Shown: positions 25,745 to 34,130, numbered from the stretch's first letter. The stretch: DNA of 64,000 nucleotides from Hymenobacter citatus (GCF_014333615.1 NZ_JACSCY010000013.1:92590-156589), one strand, 5' to 3'. Made by a program: numbers and translations. The notes: generated from the sequence alone by a model not told the origin.

Positions 25745-26944
25745 ATGTCTCAAGCATATATCGTGGACGCCGTCCGCACCCCGATTGGTAAATTTGGCGG
25801 CGCACTTAGCAGCGTCCGCCCCGATGATATGGCCGCGCACGTCCTGCGCGAGCTGATGCGCCGCAATAAAAGCATCGAGCCTGCCGCCATTGAAGACGTA
25901 ATTATGGGCGCCGCTAACCAGGCTGGCGAAGACAACCGCAACGTGGCTCGCATGGCCGCCCTGCTGGCTGGTCTACCTCTGTCGGTACCCGGCAACACCG
26001 TGAACCGCCTTTGTGCTTCGGGCTTGCAAAGCATTATGGACTCGTTCCGGGCTATTCGAGCCGGTGAGGGCGACGTGTATCTGGCGGGTGGCTCGGAAAA
26101 CATGACCCGTGCGCCCTTTGTGATGGCGAAGTCCGTTACGGCGTTCGGCCGCGACTTCACCGCCCACGACACTACCCTGGGCTGGCGCTTTGTGAACCCC
26201 AAGCTCTCGGCCATGCACTTGCCCTACACTATGGGCGAAACCGCTGAGCACGTGGCTGCTAAGTACGGCATCACGCGTGAAGAGCAGGACCAGTTTGCTT
26301 ATGACACCCAGCGCAAATACAAGCACGCCTATGAGAAAGGTCGTTTCCGCAAGGAGATTGTACCCGTGTTCATTGCGCAGCCCAAAGGCGATACGGCTTT
26401 GTTTGATACCGACGAGCACCCGCGCCTATCGAGCATGGAAAAGCTAGCTACTCTACGGCCGGCCTTCATCGAAAATGGCACCGTAACGGCTGGCAACTCG
26501 GCGGGCATCAACGATGGTGCCGCTGCCGTGTTGGTCGTAAGTGAAGAGGCTTTGAAGCGCTACAACCTGAAACCAATGGCCCGCATTGTGGCCTCAGCCG
26601 TGGCAGGCGTTGATCCGGCCTATATGGGTATCGGGCCGGTGCCGGCTACTCAGAAAGTGCTCCAGCGCGCTGGATTGACCATGAACGACATTGATCTGAT
26701 TGAGTTGAACGAAGCTTTTGCCGCTCAGAGCATTGCCTGCATGCGCGACCTAGACTTAGACCCCGCTAAGGTGAACGTGAACGGTGGCAGTATTGCCATT
26801 GGGCACCCCCTGGGCTGCGCCGGCGCCCGCATCACAGCCACGCTGCTGCACGAGATGCAGCGCCGCGAAAACGTCCGCTACGGCCTCGTGACCATGTGCG
26901 TAGGGGTGGGGCAAGGCGCTTCGGCCATTTACGAGAAGCTGTAA
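25745..26944 (+). CDS. Thiolase (acetyl-CoA C-acyltransferase, 3-oxoadipyl-CoA thiolase-like)
   Basis: 399-residue thiolase. Catalytic residues are in place: nucleophile Cys90 in NRLCASG, His in GGSIAIGHPLGCAGAR, and the second Cys in TMCVGVGQGA. The N-terminal FGGALSSVRPDDMAAHVLRE, NQAGEDNRNVARMAALLAGLP and the DTTLGWRFVNPK segment resemble PaaJ/PcaF more than biosynthetic acetyl-CoA acetyltransferases. No phenylacetate or adipate genes are nearby, and such thiolases in Bacteroidota often serve general beta-oxidation, so substrate remains open. The start is the ATG at 25745; the longer frame begins inside the DUF4293 gene's leader region. Confidence 0.93.
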   Translation: MSQAYIVDAVRTPIGKFGGALSSVRPDDMAAHVLRELMRRNKSIEPAAIEDVIMGAANQAGEDNRNVARMAALLAGLPLSVPGNTVNRLCASGLQSIMDSFRAIRAGEGDVYLAGGSENMTRAPFVMAKSVTAFGRDFTAHDTTLGWRFVNPKLSAMHLPYTMGETAEHVAAKYGITREEQDQFAYDTQRKYKHAYEKGRFRKEIVPVFIAQPKGDTALFDTDEHPRLSSMEKLATLRPAFIENGTVTAGNSAGINDGAAAVLVVSEEALKRYNLKPMARIVASAVAGVDPAYMGIGPVPATQKVLQRAGLTMNDIDLIELNEAFAAQSIACMRDLDLDPAKVNVNGGSIAIGHPLGCAGARITATLLHEMQRRENVRYGLVTMCVGVGQGASAIYEKL

Positions 26945-26960
26945 TTAATTTGCTGATAAT

Positions 26961-27031
26961 TGATGTGCTGATGAGTTGATGCTTCTGAGTTAAACGGTTC
27001 AGAACATCAACTCATCAGACATCAGCACATT
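26961..27031. repeat. Inverted repeat directly before truA
   Basis: Left arm 26961-26981 (TGATGTGCTGATGAGTTGATG) and right arm 27005-27031 are complementary except that the right arm contains one additional TGATGTC-like unit. It fills the gap between the thiolase stop and the TTG start of truA. The unit is different from the main repeat family. Confidence 0.75.
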
Positions 27032-27034
27032 GCC

Positions 27035-27823
27035 TTGCGCTACTTTCTTCATCTTGCCTACGACGGCACGCGCTTTCATGGGTGGCAGATTCAGCCGGGC
27101 ACGCTCACGGTGCAGCAGGAGCTGGACCGGTGCCTGTCGCAGGTGCTGCGGCAGCCGGTGTACTCGCTGGGCAGTGGCCGCACCGATTCGGGGGTGCACG
27201 CCAGCCATCAGGTAGCGCACTTCGATGCGGTGTTGCCTGCGGGCCTCGACCTCGATACGCTGCTCTACCGCCTCAACCGTGCCCTGCCCGCCGATGTGCG
27301 CGGCTACCTCGTGCATCCGGTGCCACCCACCGCGCATGCCCGCTTCGACGCGCGGATACGCACCTATGAGTACCACGTGCGCCTCGTGCCCGACCCCTTT
27401 GCCGCCCCCCACGCCCTCTACCTCGACCGCGCCCCCGACGTAGCCGCTATGAACGAGGCCGCTGCCGCCCTCATCGGCGACCATGATTTTACCAGCTTTT
27501 CTAAGGTAGGCGGCAGCGAAAAGCACTACCGTTGCCTTTGCTATGAGGCTGGCTGGCACCCCACACCGGGTGGCGTGGTGTTCCGCATCCGGGCCAACCG
27601 CTTTGTGCGGGGCATGGTGCGGCTGGTGGTAGGCACTCTGCTCACGGTAGGCAAAGGCAAGCTGACACCCAACGAGTTTCGGCAGGTGTTTGAGTCGCTG
27701 AACCGGGTGCACGCTAGCGGCGCTGCCAAGGCGCAGGGGCTATTTCTGTGCCGGGTGGAGTATCCGGCAGAGTTGGTGCCCGCGGAGCTGCTGCCCACAG
27801 GGTTGCCGTATTTTGCGGGGTAG
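27035..27823 (+). CDS. truA: tRNA pseudouridine(38-40) synthase
   Basis: Converts uridines 38, 39 and 40 of the tRNA anticodon arm to pseudouridine. 262 residues, normal length. The catalytic Asp51 lies in GSGRTDSGVHA, and the N-terminal LAYDGTRFHGWQIQP and C-terminal FRIRANRFVRGMVRLVVGTLL segments are family hallmarks. The start codon is TTG at 27035, required because the family begins MRYFLHLAYDG and no ATG or GTG is available. The ribosome start region sits 3 bp after the right arm of an inverted repeat, so folding of that hairpin could affect translation. The stop abuts a relic REP arm at 27824. Confidence 0.95.
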   Translation: MRYFLHLAYDGTRFHGWQIQPGTLTVQQELDRCLSQVLRQPVYSLGSGRTDSGVHASHQVAHFDAVLPAGLDLDTLLYRLNRALPADVRGYLVHPVPPTAHARFDARIRTYEYHVRLVPDPFAAPHALYLDRAPDVAAMNEAAAALIGDHDFTSFSKVGGSEKHYRCLCYEAGWHPTPGGVVFRIRANRFVRGMVRLVVGTLLTVGKGKLTPNEFRQVFESLNRVHASGAAKAQGLFLCRVEYPAELVPAELLPTGLPYFAG

Positions 27824-27846
27824 GCTCAGGATGACAAACGTATTCA
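27824..27846. repeat. Relic single arm of the REP-like repeat
   Basis: GCTCAGGATGACAAACGTAT directly follows the truA TAG stop. It is the right-arm core of the main repeat family (compare 38490-38520) without a partner. Confidence 0.8.
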
Positions 27847-27924
27847 CTCGCATCCCATAGCAACCCATAACCTTCCCCGTATACTACTGGTTAGCTAATC
27901 GATTCCCCTTCAAGTTTATATTCC

Positions 27925-29691
27925 GTGGAGCAAACCACTACTGCCACCAAAACCGGCAATATCTTCGATTGGCAGGTGCTGAGCCGGCTGATGGCGTACG
28001 TGCGACCCTACCGACGCGTCTTCTATTTCCTCATCTTTCTGACGGTTGCTACGGCGGCCCTGGGCACTTTACGGCCCTTTCTGATTCAGAAAATGGTCGA
28101 TGTCAGTATCGACCAGGGCGACATGACTGGCGTGAACCGTATGTTCACTTGGTTGATTGTGCTGCTCGTTGGCCATACACTGGTTAGTTACCTACAAACC
28201 TACTATGGCGGCTGGCTGGGCCAGTACATTGTGCGCGATATCCGGGTAGACCTCTACAAGCACATTCTCGATTTACGCCTGAAGTTTTTTGACCGCACAC
28301 CCATCGGCGTGCTCGTAACGCGCAACATCTCCGACGTAGAAACGCTGTCCGACGTGTTCAGCGAAGGACTGGCGGCCATGATTGGCGACATATTGCAGCT
28401 GGTGTTCATCATCGCCTTTATGTTTTACATCGATTGGCGCCTGACGCTGGTAAGCTTGTCTGTGATTCCGCCGTTGCTGTTCAGCACCTATGTGTTCAAA
28501 GAGAAGGTGAAAAAGTCATTTCAGGAGGTACGCACGGCCGTGGCCAGCCTCAACTCCTTCGTGCAGGAGCACCTCACGGGCATGAGCGTGGTGCAGATTT
28601 TCAATAACGAAGCCCGCGAACAGCAAAAGTTTGAGAAAATAAACCAGGAGCACACCCGCGCCAACATCAAATCGGTGCTCTACTATTCGGTGTACTACCC
28701 TGTAGCTGAGGTATTGGGTGCCGTGGGTATCGGACTGCTGGTATGGTACGCAGCGCAAGGACAGATTGAGGGTACCATAACCAAAGGAGCCCTGATTGCT
28801 TTTATCCTCTATAATAGCTTGTTCTTTAGACCTATACGCCAGATTGCCGACCGTTTCAATACGTTGCAGCTCGGCTTGGTAAGCACAGAGCGTCTGCTGA
28901 AACTCCTGGACAGCAAAGAACTAATTGCCGATAACGGTACCTACCTGCCCACTACCCTGCGTGGCGACGTGCGCTTCGACCACGTGTGGTTTGCCTACAA
29001 CGAGGAAAACTACGTGCTCAAGGATATCAACTTTGAGGTGAAAGCCGGTCAGACCATCGCATTTGTAGGTGCTACCGGCGCGGGCAAAACCAGCATCATC
29101 AACTTGCTCTCCCGCTTCTACGACATCAACAAAGGCACCATCAGTATCGATGGTCACGACCTGCATGAGTACGACTTGAAGGCCCTGCGCCAGCAAATTG
29201 GGGTAGTGTTGCAGGACGTGTTCTTGTTTGCCGGCTCCATTGCCGATAACATCACGCTCGGTAACAAGGATATTACGGAGGAGCAGATTTGGGAAGCTGC
29301 CGAGTTGGTGGGTGCCCGTCGCTTTATCGAGCGCCTACCCGGTGGCTTGCACTATCAGGTGATGGAACGCGGTGCTACTCTCTCCGTCGGCCAGCGCCAG
29401 CTGATTTCCTTTGTGCGCGCCATGGTCTACCAGCCGCGCATTATCATTCTGGATGAGGCCACGTCCTCCGTCGATTCCGAAACCGAAGAGCTGATCCAGG
29501 AGGCCATTGACAAACTGATGGAAGGCCGCACCTCGCTGGTTATTGCCCACCGCCTCAGCACCATTCAAAAAGCCGACCGCATCATTGTGCTGGATCGGGG
29601 CGAGATTCAGGAGTCCGGCACGCACGAAGAGCTGTTGCGCCGCGGTGGTTTCTACGCCCAACTCTACCAGATGCAGTATGTCAATGAGTAG
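27925..29691 (+). CDS. ABC transporter, fused permease and ATPase (MsbA-like)
   Basis: 588-residue half transporter. Six transmembrane helices in the N-terminal ~320 residues are followed by the nucleotide-binding domain: Walker A GATGAGKTS (about 382), signature LSVGQRQL (about 486), Walker B IIILDEATSSVDS (about 507) and the H-loop IAHRLS. The class is type IV ABC exporters of lipids, peptides or drugs (MsbA/LmrA-like); substrate is not predictable. The start is GTG 27925. A second such half transporter at 32346-34130 is on the other strand and could be its heterodimer partner, since the two have similar size. The last codons run into a degenerate repeat. Confidence 0.93.
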   Translation: MEQTTTATKTGNIFDWQVLSRLMAYVRPYRRVFYFLIFLTVATAALGTLRPFLIQKMVDVSIDQGDMTGVNRMFTWLIVLLVGHTLVSYLQTYYGGWLGQYIVRDIRVDLYKHILDLRLKFFDRTPIGVLVTRNISDVETLSDVFSEGLAAMIGDILQLVFIIAFMFYIDWRLTLVSLSVIPPLLFSTYVFKEKVKKSFQEVRTAVASLNSFVQEHLTGMSVVQIFNNEAREQQKFEKINQEHTRANIKSVLYYSVYYPVAEVLGAVGIGLLVWYAAQGQIEGTITKGALIAFILYNSLFFRPIRQIADRFNTLQLGLVSTERLLKLLDSKELIADNGTYLPTTLRGDVRFDHVWFAYNEENYVLKDINFEVKAGQTIAFVGATGAGKTSIINLLSRFYDINKGTISIDGHDLHEYDLKALRQQIGVVLQDVFLFAGSIADNITLGNKDITEEQIWEAAELVGARRFIERLPGGLHYQVMERGATLSVGQRQLISFVRAMVYQPRIIILDEATSSVDSETEELIQEAIDKLMEGRTSLVIAHRLSTIQKADRIIVLDRGEIQESGTHEELLRRGGFYAQLYQMQYVNE

Positions 29692-29788
29692 TGAAATGGT
29701 GAGTAGTAAGTTTGACGTTTTTCTTGCTCTATTTTGTAAGCTGCCCCATCAGAGCACAAACTCACTACTCAACACCTTATAATTTCAC
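29691..29788. repeat. Degenerate inverted repeat of outer-arm units
   Basis: GTGAAATGGTGAGTAGTAAG begins at the last base of the ABC gene stop codon, and a partly complementary arm (CTCACTACTCAACACC then AATTTCACC) ends 5 bp before the next ATG. There is no GTCATCCTG core. Confidence 0.7.
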
Positions 29789-29793
29789 CTCTT

Positions 29794-30318
29794 ATGACTC
29801 GTTGGCTTTTTTTAGGGCTGTTACTTGTATCGTTAAGCGTGGCCGTGTGGTATGCCTACCTGGGTGGTTTCCGCAGTCCAGATGTACAACTCACGACTAC
29901 TACGCAGCCCATTTATCTGGCTGGTCGCTATTTCGAAGGCAAAGCAAATAGCGCCGAGTTTGGCCCGCTGTTCCGGCAGGCTCAACAGGCGCTAGACAAT
30001 GGCCAACTGCGCGGCGCCCTAGGTAACATCTACTACAGCGACCCCGAAGCCTCCGACGATACCGTGCGGGCTTTCGTGGGCCTAGTAGTAGCCGATACTA
30101 CCTCCCAAAAGCTACCCGCTGACTACCGCTACCGCACGTTCCCAGCCGGGCAGCGCGTAGTGCAGGCGCGCATAGACGCCAGCTATATGGTAGCGCCGGA
30201 TAAGCTCTATTCGGGTGTGAAGAATTTTATGCAAGAGCAGAAGCTAACTTCGGCTAAAATCTATTTGGAACAGTTTCCAGTTGATGCACCGGCAGAGGTA
30301 ATAGCATTAGTAAAATAA
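29794..30318 (+). CDS. Membrane-anchored GyrI-like domain protein
   Basis: 174 residues. One N-terminal transmembrane helix (about 4-21) anchors a soluble domain of about 140 residues. The domain layout (QPIYLAGRYFEGK, then LGNIYYSDPEASDD and VRAFVGLVVAD) resembles the GyrI-like/SRPBCC small-molecule-binding domain, including the TEX264-type membrane-tethered variants. The assignment is tentative because no diagnostic residue can be checked by eye. The stop codon TAA (30316-30318) forms the left edge of a perfect 72-bp palindrome shared with the convergent gene. Confidence 0.75.
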   Translation: MTRWLFLGLLLVSLSVAVWYAYLGGFRSPDVQLTTTTQPIYLAGRYFEGKANSAEFGPLFRQAQQALDNGQLRGALGNIYYSDPEASDDTVRAFVGLVVADTTSQKLPADYRYRTFPAGQRVVQARIDASYMVAPDKLYSGVKNFMQEQKLTSAKIYLEQFPVDAPAEVIALVK

Positions 30319-30388
30319 CAAATACCTCCTAAGCAGACGGCCCCAACAGGATATCCTGTTGGGGCCGTCTGCTTAGGAGGTATTTGTT
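30317..30388. terminator. Perfect 72-bp palindrome between convergent genes (bidirectional terminator)
   Basis: Positions 30317-30352 and 30353-30388 are exact reverse complements with no spacer. It starts within the stop codon of the GyrI-like gene and ends within the stop codon of the convergent beta-barrel gene, so the two 3' ends are mirror images. As RNA it would form a 30+ bp hairpin in either direction; as DNA it could extrude a cruciform. Confidence 0.9.
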
Positions 30389-31082
30389 AGCTGCGACCTA
30401 AATAAATAGACCCTCCTAAGAATAGAGAGCTTAAACCAAAATTTGTATAGAAATAGCTATTAGATGATCTGAATCCATCTTTCTTTTGTGTGACACAATT
30501 ATAATTTAAACCACCTACGGAAAGCTCTATACCTATTTTTTTTACTGGAAAGAAAGTAATTCCAGGAGAAAAATTAGCATAAAACCCCTGTGAGCGACCA
30601 TTATTGCTAACTATTACAGAGTTGTTGAAATAATCGTAATCATGAATACTGAAATAATTATTTGTATAGCCAGCACCAAGTTGTCCATACACCGCAAATT
30701 TATCGTTTATAAATCTGTAGTAACGCGCAACAGGTCCTAAAGACACTACACGTTCTTTTCTATTATATGTGCGGTCAAAAAATTGACTTGGATTGTTGTA
30801 ACGGCCAAATTGAGCTTGTTTATATCTGTTAATATTAATACCTGTATTTATCCCTATGGATAAGTTTTCGCTTATAAAATAGCTTGCAATTGGTTGTATA
30901 CTTAATGAAGACGAAGTGTAATTGTCATTGACGCCTACAGTTGCTGGTGGTATCTCATTCTTAGTAGTTGATCTTCCGTAATTAACACCACCTCCTATTG
31001 AGACAGTCCCGGCAGAAATTTGAGAATATGCATTGAGTGAAGCTCCACTAAGTAAAGCAGCACTCAGGATTATTTTTTTCAT
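30387..31082 (-). CDS. AT-rich outer-membrane beta-barrel protein
   Basis: 231-residue protein with a signal peptide (MKKIILSAALLSGASLNAYSQ) and an alternating hydrophobic/polar strand pattern to the end (GLSSLFLGGSIYLGRS), as in small porin-like outer-membrane barrels of Bacteroidota. Aromatic residues, Asn and Ser are abundant. Base composition is very different from the neighbours: in the line 30601-30660 I counted 14 G/C of 60. Together with its place next to tRNA-Pro genes this suggests acquisition by transfer. The function is unknown. No exact TANNTTTG was seen upstream. Confidence 0.82.
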   Translation of the reverse strand: MKKIILSAALLSGASLNAYSQISAGTVSIGGGVNYGRSTTKNEIPPATVGVNDNYTSSSLSIQPIASYFISENLSIGINTGININRYKQAQFGRYNNPSQFFDRTYNRKERVVSLGPVARYYRFINDKFAVYGQLGAGYTNNYFSIHDYDYFNNSVIVSNNGRSQGFYANFSPGITFFPVKKIGIELSVGGLNYNCVTQKKDGFRSSNSYFYTNFGLSSLFLGGSIYLGRS

Positions 31083-31167
31083 AAAGAGAAAATTTGATGA
31101 ATATATACTACCACTAACGATCCTTCAGAAAGTATATTGTAAAATATATGTATATAGTATTTTAAAT

Positions 31168-31208
31168 AAGAACGGCCCGCTAAGCATTACGCTTAGCGGG
31201 CCGTTCTT
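31168..31208 (-). terminator. Terminator after the tRNA-Pro cluster
   Basis: 18-bp perfect stem (AAGAACGGCCCGCTAAGC and complement) with a 5-nt loop ATTAC. Read on the minus strand it ends the tRNA transcript and runs into ATTTAAAA. Confidence 0.85.
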
Positions 31209-31231
31209 TATAGCCGGAATAAAAAGAAAAG

Positions 31232-31305
31232 TCGGGGTGGCAGGATTCGAACCTACGGCCTCGTCGTCCCGAACGACGCGCGCTACCGGGCTGCGCTACA
31301 CCCCG
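31232..31305 (-). tRNA. tRNA-Pro (CGG)
   Basis: 74-nt cloverleaf: acceptor CGGGGTG/CACCCCG, anticodon stem CGTCG/CGACG with loop TTCGGGA and anticodon CGG, T-loop GGTTCGAATCC, discriminator A. It lies 108 bp after tRNA-Pro(GGG) on the same strand. Confidence 0.97.
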
Positions 31306-31362
31306 AGTTGCTGGTGCAGCATAGGCATCCAACTAGTCAGGAAATTTTTGCTAGCGGCCGAA

Positions 31363-31394
31363 AAAAGCCGCCGAACCAAGGTTCGGCGGCTTTT
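31363..31394. terminator. Hairpin between the two tRNA-Pro genes
   Basis: AAAAGCCGCCGAACC and its complement (15 bp) with an AA loop, flanked by A and T runs. It could terminate the GGG tRNA transcript before the CGG tRNA, in which case the second tRNA needs read-through or its own promoter. Confidence 0.8.
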
Positions 31395-31413
31395 CGAGCC
31401 GGAAGCTCTTCTG

Positions 31414-31487
31414 TCGGAGTGGCAGGATTCGAACCTACGACCTCCAGCACCCCATGCTGGCGCGATACCAGGCTACGCTACACCCCG
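31414..31487 (-). tRNA. tRNA-Pro (GGG)
   Basis: 74-nt cloverleaf: acceptor CGGGGTG/CACTCCG with one G-T pair, anticodon stem CCAGC/GCTGG with loop ATGGGGT and anticodon GGG, T-loop GGTTCGAATCC, discriminator A. Confidence 0.97.
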
Positions 31488-31501
31488 ATAGAATTGAGCT
31501 G

Positions 31502-31509
31502 CAAAGGTA
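31502..31509 (-). promoter_or_regulatory. Promoter for the tRNA-Pro cluster
   Basis: TACCTTTG on the minus strand is an exact -7 element 15 bp before the mature 5' end of tRNA-Pro(GGG); a TTG lies about 21 bp further upstream. Confidence 0.65.
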
Positions 31510-31692
31510 AGAGAAGATTTGATATTGCCGCAATATTTGGAAGAAAATAAATGCTTATTTTTGCATTTAAGAGCAGGTAGGCTAGCGACATGTTGGGAAT
31601 TAGATAGTTAGATGATAGTTATTCTTGGCAATGGTTTTGCTGTTGATAGAGAAAGCTCAGTAGTCTTTGAAGTCGCGAATAAATACAATTCG

Positions 31693-31700
31693 TACTTTTG
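31693..31700 (+). promoter_or_regulatory. Promoter -7 element for the small secreted protein
   Basis: TACTTTTG matches TANNTTTG exactly, 41 bp before the ATG at 31742; TTTG at 31666-31669 is about 23 bp upstream. Confidence 0.55.
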
Positions 31701-31741
31701 CTTTTGAGTTATAGTTGTACATGTTTAACGCAAAAACCGAT

Positions 31742-32149
31742 ATGAAAATAGTTATATCAATGCTAGCGAGTATGCTCTGTTTAGTGTTGGCTACCACTGC
31801 TAATGCCCAAACAGCCACCAAGCCGGTAGCAACTGCACCCAAGAGTGTACCCGAACCGGTTGCCTTGGTAACGGATAAAATGGAAGCCCCAGCATCTTCT
31901 TCTGACGCTGTAAAAGTGAAAGCAGAGATAAATCCCGTTAGCAAGCGCCTGACCGTGCGCACAGACGTGCCTGGTCCAGTTCGAGTAGAAATCAACGACG
32001 ACGAAGGCCGGCCTGTGTTGACAAAAGATATGATTTCGGGCGACAAAGCCGCTAACATCGACGTGAGTCGCCTACCCTCTGGTTTCTACATAGTGCGTTG
32101 CACCAGCGGCGAACGAAGCGGCGTCCGCCGTGTGCACCTGGGGCAGTGA
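31742..32149 (+). CDS. Small secreted protein with T9SS-like C-terminal domain
   Basis: 135 residues. Signal peptide MKIVISMLASMLCLVLATTANAQ, a low-complexity Ala/Pro/Val linker, and a beta-rich C-terminal ~75 residues (LTVRTDVPGPVRVEINDDEGRPVL, then SRLPSGFYIVRC and VRRVHLGQ). The last part resembles the type A T9SS sorting domain (short strands, LPSGFYIVR pattern), so surface export by T9SS is possible; alternatively it is simply a small adhesin-like beta-sandwich. The start is ATG 31742, 41 bp after a good -7 element. The stop is followed 3 bp later by a long repeat. Confidence 0.75.
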   Translation: MKIVISMLASMLCLVLATTANAQTATKPVATAPKSVPEPVALVTDKMEAPASSSDAVKVKAEINPVSKRLTVRTDVPGPVRVEINDDEGRPVLTKDMISGDKAANIDVSRLPSGFYIVRCTSGERSGVRRVHLGQ

Positions 32150-32152
32150 GTG

Positions 32153-32338
32153 GTGAAATGGTGAGGGGTGAGATGGTGAGTTAAAAAATGTGCGTGTCAT
32201 CCTGGGTAAAGCGAAGGACCTTATGGCAGTTGAACGATTATCGTATTAGCGACTCGTTCCAACGTGATAAGGTCCTTCGCTTTGCTCAGGATGACACGCA
32301 CATTTTTTAACTCACCATCTCACCCCTCACCATTTCAC
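32153..32338. repeat. REP-like long inverted repeat, copy 3
   Basis: The outer 52 nt of each side (32153-32204 and 32287-32338) are perfectly complementary: GTGAAATGGTGAGGGGTGAG units, then a copy-specific GTTAAAAAATGTGCGT, then GTCATCCTG. The inner part AAAGCGAAGGACCTTA is also paired, leaving a centre of about 45 nt. It fills the space between convergent genes. Confidence 0.95.
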
Positions 32339-32345
32339 TATCTAC

Positions 32346-34130
32346 CTACGCCTCTTCGCTTTGCAGCTGGCGTTCGTAGAGGGCGCGGTATAAGCCGTCG
32401 GTTTCGGCCATGAGGACGTCGTGGGTGCCGTGTTGCACAATCTGGCCGTCGTCGAGCACCAGAATTTCGTCGGCCAGCTTCACGGAGCTGACGCGGTGGG
32501 AGATGATAAGGCTGGTACGGTTCTCCATTACCCGTTGCAGGCTGTTGAGGATGGCGTTTTCGGTGTTGGTATCTACGGCCGAAAGTGAGTCGTCCAGAAT
32601 CAGAATCCTGGGCTCCTTTACTAATGCCCGCGCAATGCTCACACGCTGCTTTTGCCCGCCCGAGAGCGTAATGCCCCGTTCGCCTAGTTTCGTATCAAAC
32701 CCCTCCGGAAACTGTACAATATTGTCGTACACATTGGCGTCTTGAGCGGCTTGCCTCATGCGCTCCTCGTTGGGATTATCGAGGCCGAAGTTGATGTTAT
32801 TGCGGATGGTGTCGGAGAACAGGAACACGTCCTGCGGCACGTAGCCAATCTGGCTGCGCAGCGACGTGAGGGCGTAGTCGCGCACGTCGGTAGCGTCTAC
32901 AGTAATTGTGCCCTGCGTCACATCATAGAGGCGGCAAAGAAGGGCCGCCACAGTGCTTTTGCCCGAGCCGGTATTACCGATGACTGCGAGCGTTTGCCCT
33001 GGCCGGATGCGGAACGACACGTCGCGCAGAGCTTCAATGCCGGTGTCGGGGTAGGTGAACGACACGTGGTCGAATACGATGTCACCCTGTATTTCGCGCT
33101 GCACATTATGGTGGGAAATAATATCCGTTTTCTCGTGCAGAAACTCGTTGATGCGGGCCTGTGAGGCCTCGGCACGCTGCACCAACGACGACGTCCAGCC
33201 CAGGGCCGTCACGGGCCAGGTAAGCAGGTTCACGTAAATCAGGAACTCCGCGATGCTACCCGTAGTGATGGTGCCGCGGATTACCTCCTGGCCGCCTACC
33301 CATACGGTGATGATGGTGCTGAGGCCTACCAAGAATAGAATCAGCGGGAAAAACAGCGAGTTCACAAAGTTCAAACTCAACGATTTCTCCTTATAATTCT
33401 CGCTGGCTACCGTGAACTGCCGGTGCGAGTCTTCCTCGCGCACAAACGACTTCAACACCCGAATGCCCGAAAAGGCCTCCTGCACAAACGTGGTCATGCC
33501 GGCCAGGGAACGTTGAATTTCGTCGGATTTGCGCTGAATGATGTTGTTGATGTAGAAGATGCTGACGCTTAGGATGGGTAGGGGTAGGAGCGTATACACA
33601 GTCAGCTTCACGTTCACCATCAGCATGAGCGGCACAATGAGCACAAACAGGATGACCAGTTGCAAGAAGTACATAATAGCTGGCCCAATGTACATGCGCA
33701 CGCGCCCCACGTCCTCAGAAATGCGCGACATCAGGTCGCCGGTGCTGTGGCGGCGGTAGAAGGAGAGGGGTAGGGATTGATAGTGCTGAAAGATTTCGTT
33801 CTTCTGGTCATTCTCAATCAGGCGCGACATCACGATGAGTGTTTGCCGCGTGTAGAACAGAAAAATGCCGCGTAACACGGCCAGCAGGATAATCAAAATG
33901 CCGTAGAGCAGCACGTTACGCCCGAATAGCTTATACACGCTGCTTTGCGCCTCGGTGCCGGCATAGAGGTGGTAGAGGTCGATGCCCTCGCTCACGAGGT
34001 CGAAGGCGTAGCGCACGATTTGGGCCGGAAAAATGGCCAGCAGCGTGCTCAGGGCCACAAACAGCACGCCGCCGAGGAAATGCCATTTGTAACGAAACAG
34101 GTACTTATTGGTAGCGGAGAGGGCACTCAC
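32346..34130 (-). CDS. ABC transporter, fused permease and ATPase
   Basis: 594-residue half exporter: six transmembrane helices in the first ~330 residues, then Walker A GNTGSGKST (about 384), signature LSGGQKQRVSIARAL, Walker B ILILDDSLSAVDT and H-loop ISHRVS. The Walker B follows with Asp-Ser (LDDS) where most members have LDEA, meaning the catalytic Glu is replaced by Asp. Such degenerate sites occur in heterodimeric exporters, where one site is inactive; the canonical LDEATSS partner at 27925-29691 would fit. Substrate unknown. It ends 7 bp from a long inverted repeat shared with the convergent gene. Confidence 0.93.
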   Translation of the reverse strand: MSALSATNKYLFRYKWHFLGGVLFVALSTLLAIFPAQIVRYAFDLVSEGIDLYHLYAGTEAQSSVYKLFGRNVLLYGILIILLAVLRGIFLFYTRQTLIVMSRLIENDQKNEIFQHYQSLPLSFYRRHSTGDLMSRISEDVGRVRMYIGPAIMYFLQLVILFVLIVPLMLMVNVKLTVYTLLPLPILSVSIFYINNIIQRKSDEIQRSLAGMTTFVQEAFSGIRVLKSFVREEDSHRQFTVASENYKEKSLSLNFVNSLFFPLILFLVGLSTIITVWVGGQEVIRGTITTGSIAEFLIYVNLLTWPVTALGWTSSLVQRAEASQARINEFLHEKTDIISHHNVQREIQGDIVFDHVSFTYPDTGIEALRDVSFRIRPGQTLAVIGNTGSGKSTVAALLCRLYDVTQGTITVDATDVRDYALTSLRSQIGYVPQDVFLFSDTIRNNINFGLDNPNEERMRQAAQDANVYDNIVQFPEGFDTKLGERGITLSGGQKQRVSIARALVKEPRILILDDSLSAVDTNTENAILNSLQRVMENRTSLIISHRVSSVKLADEILVLDDGQIVQHGTHDVLMAETDGLYRALYERQLQSEEA

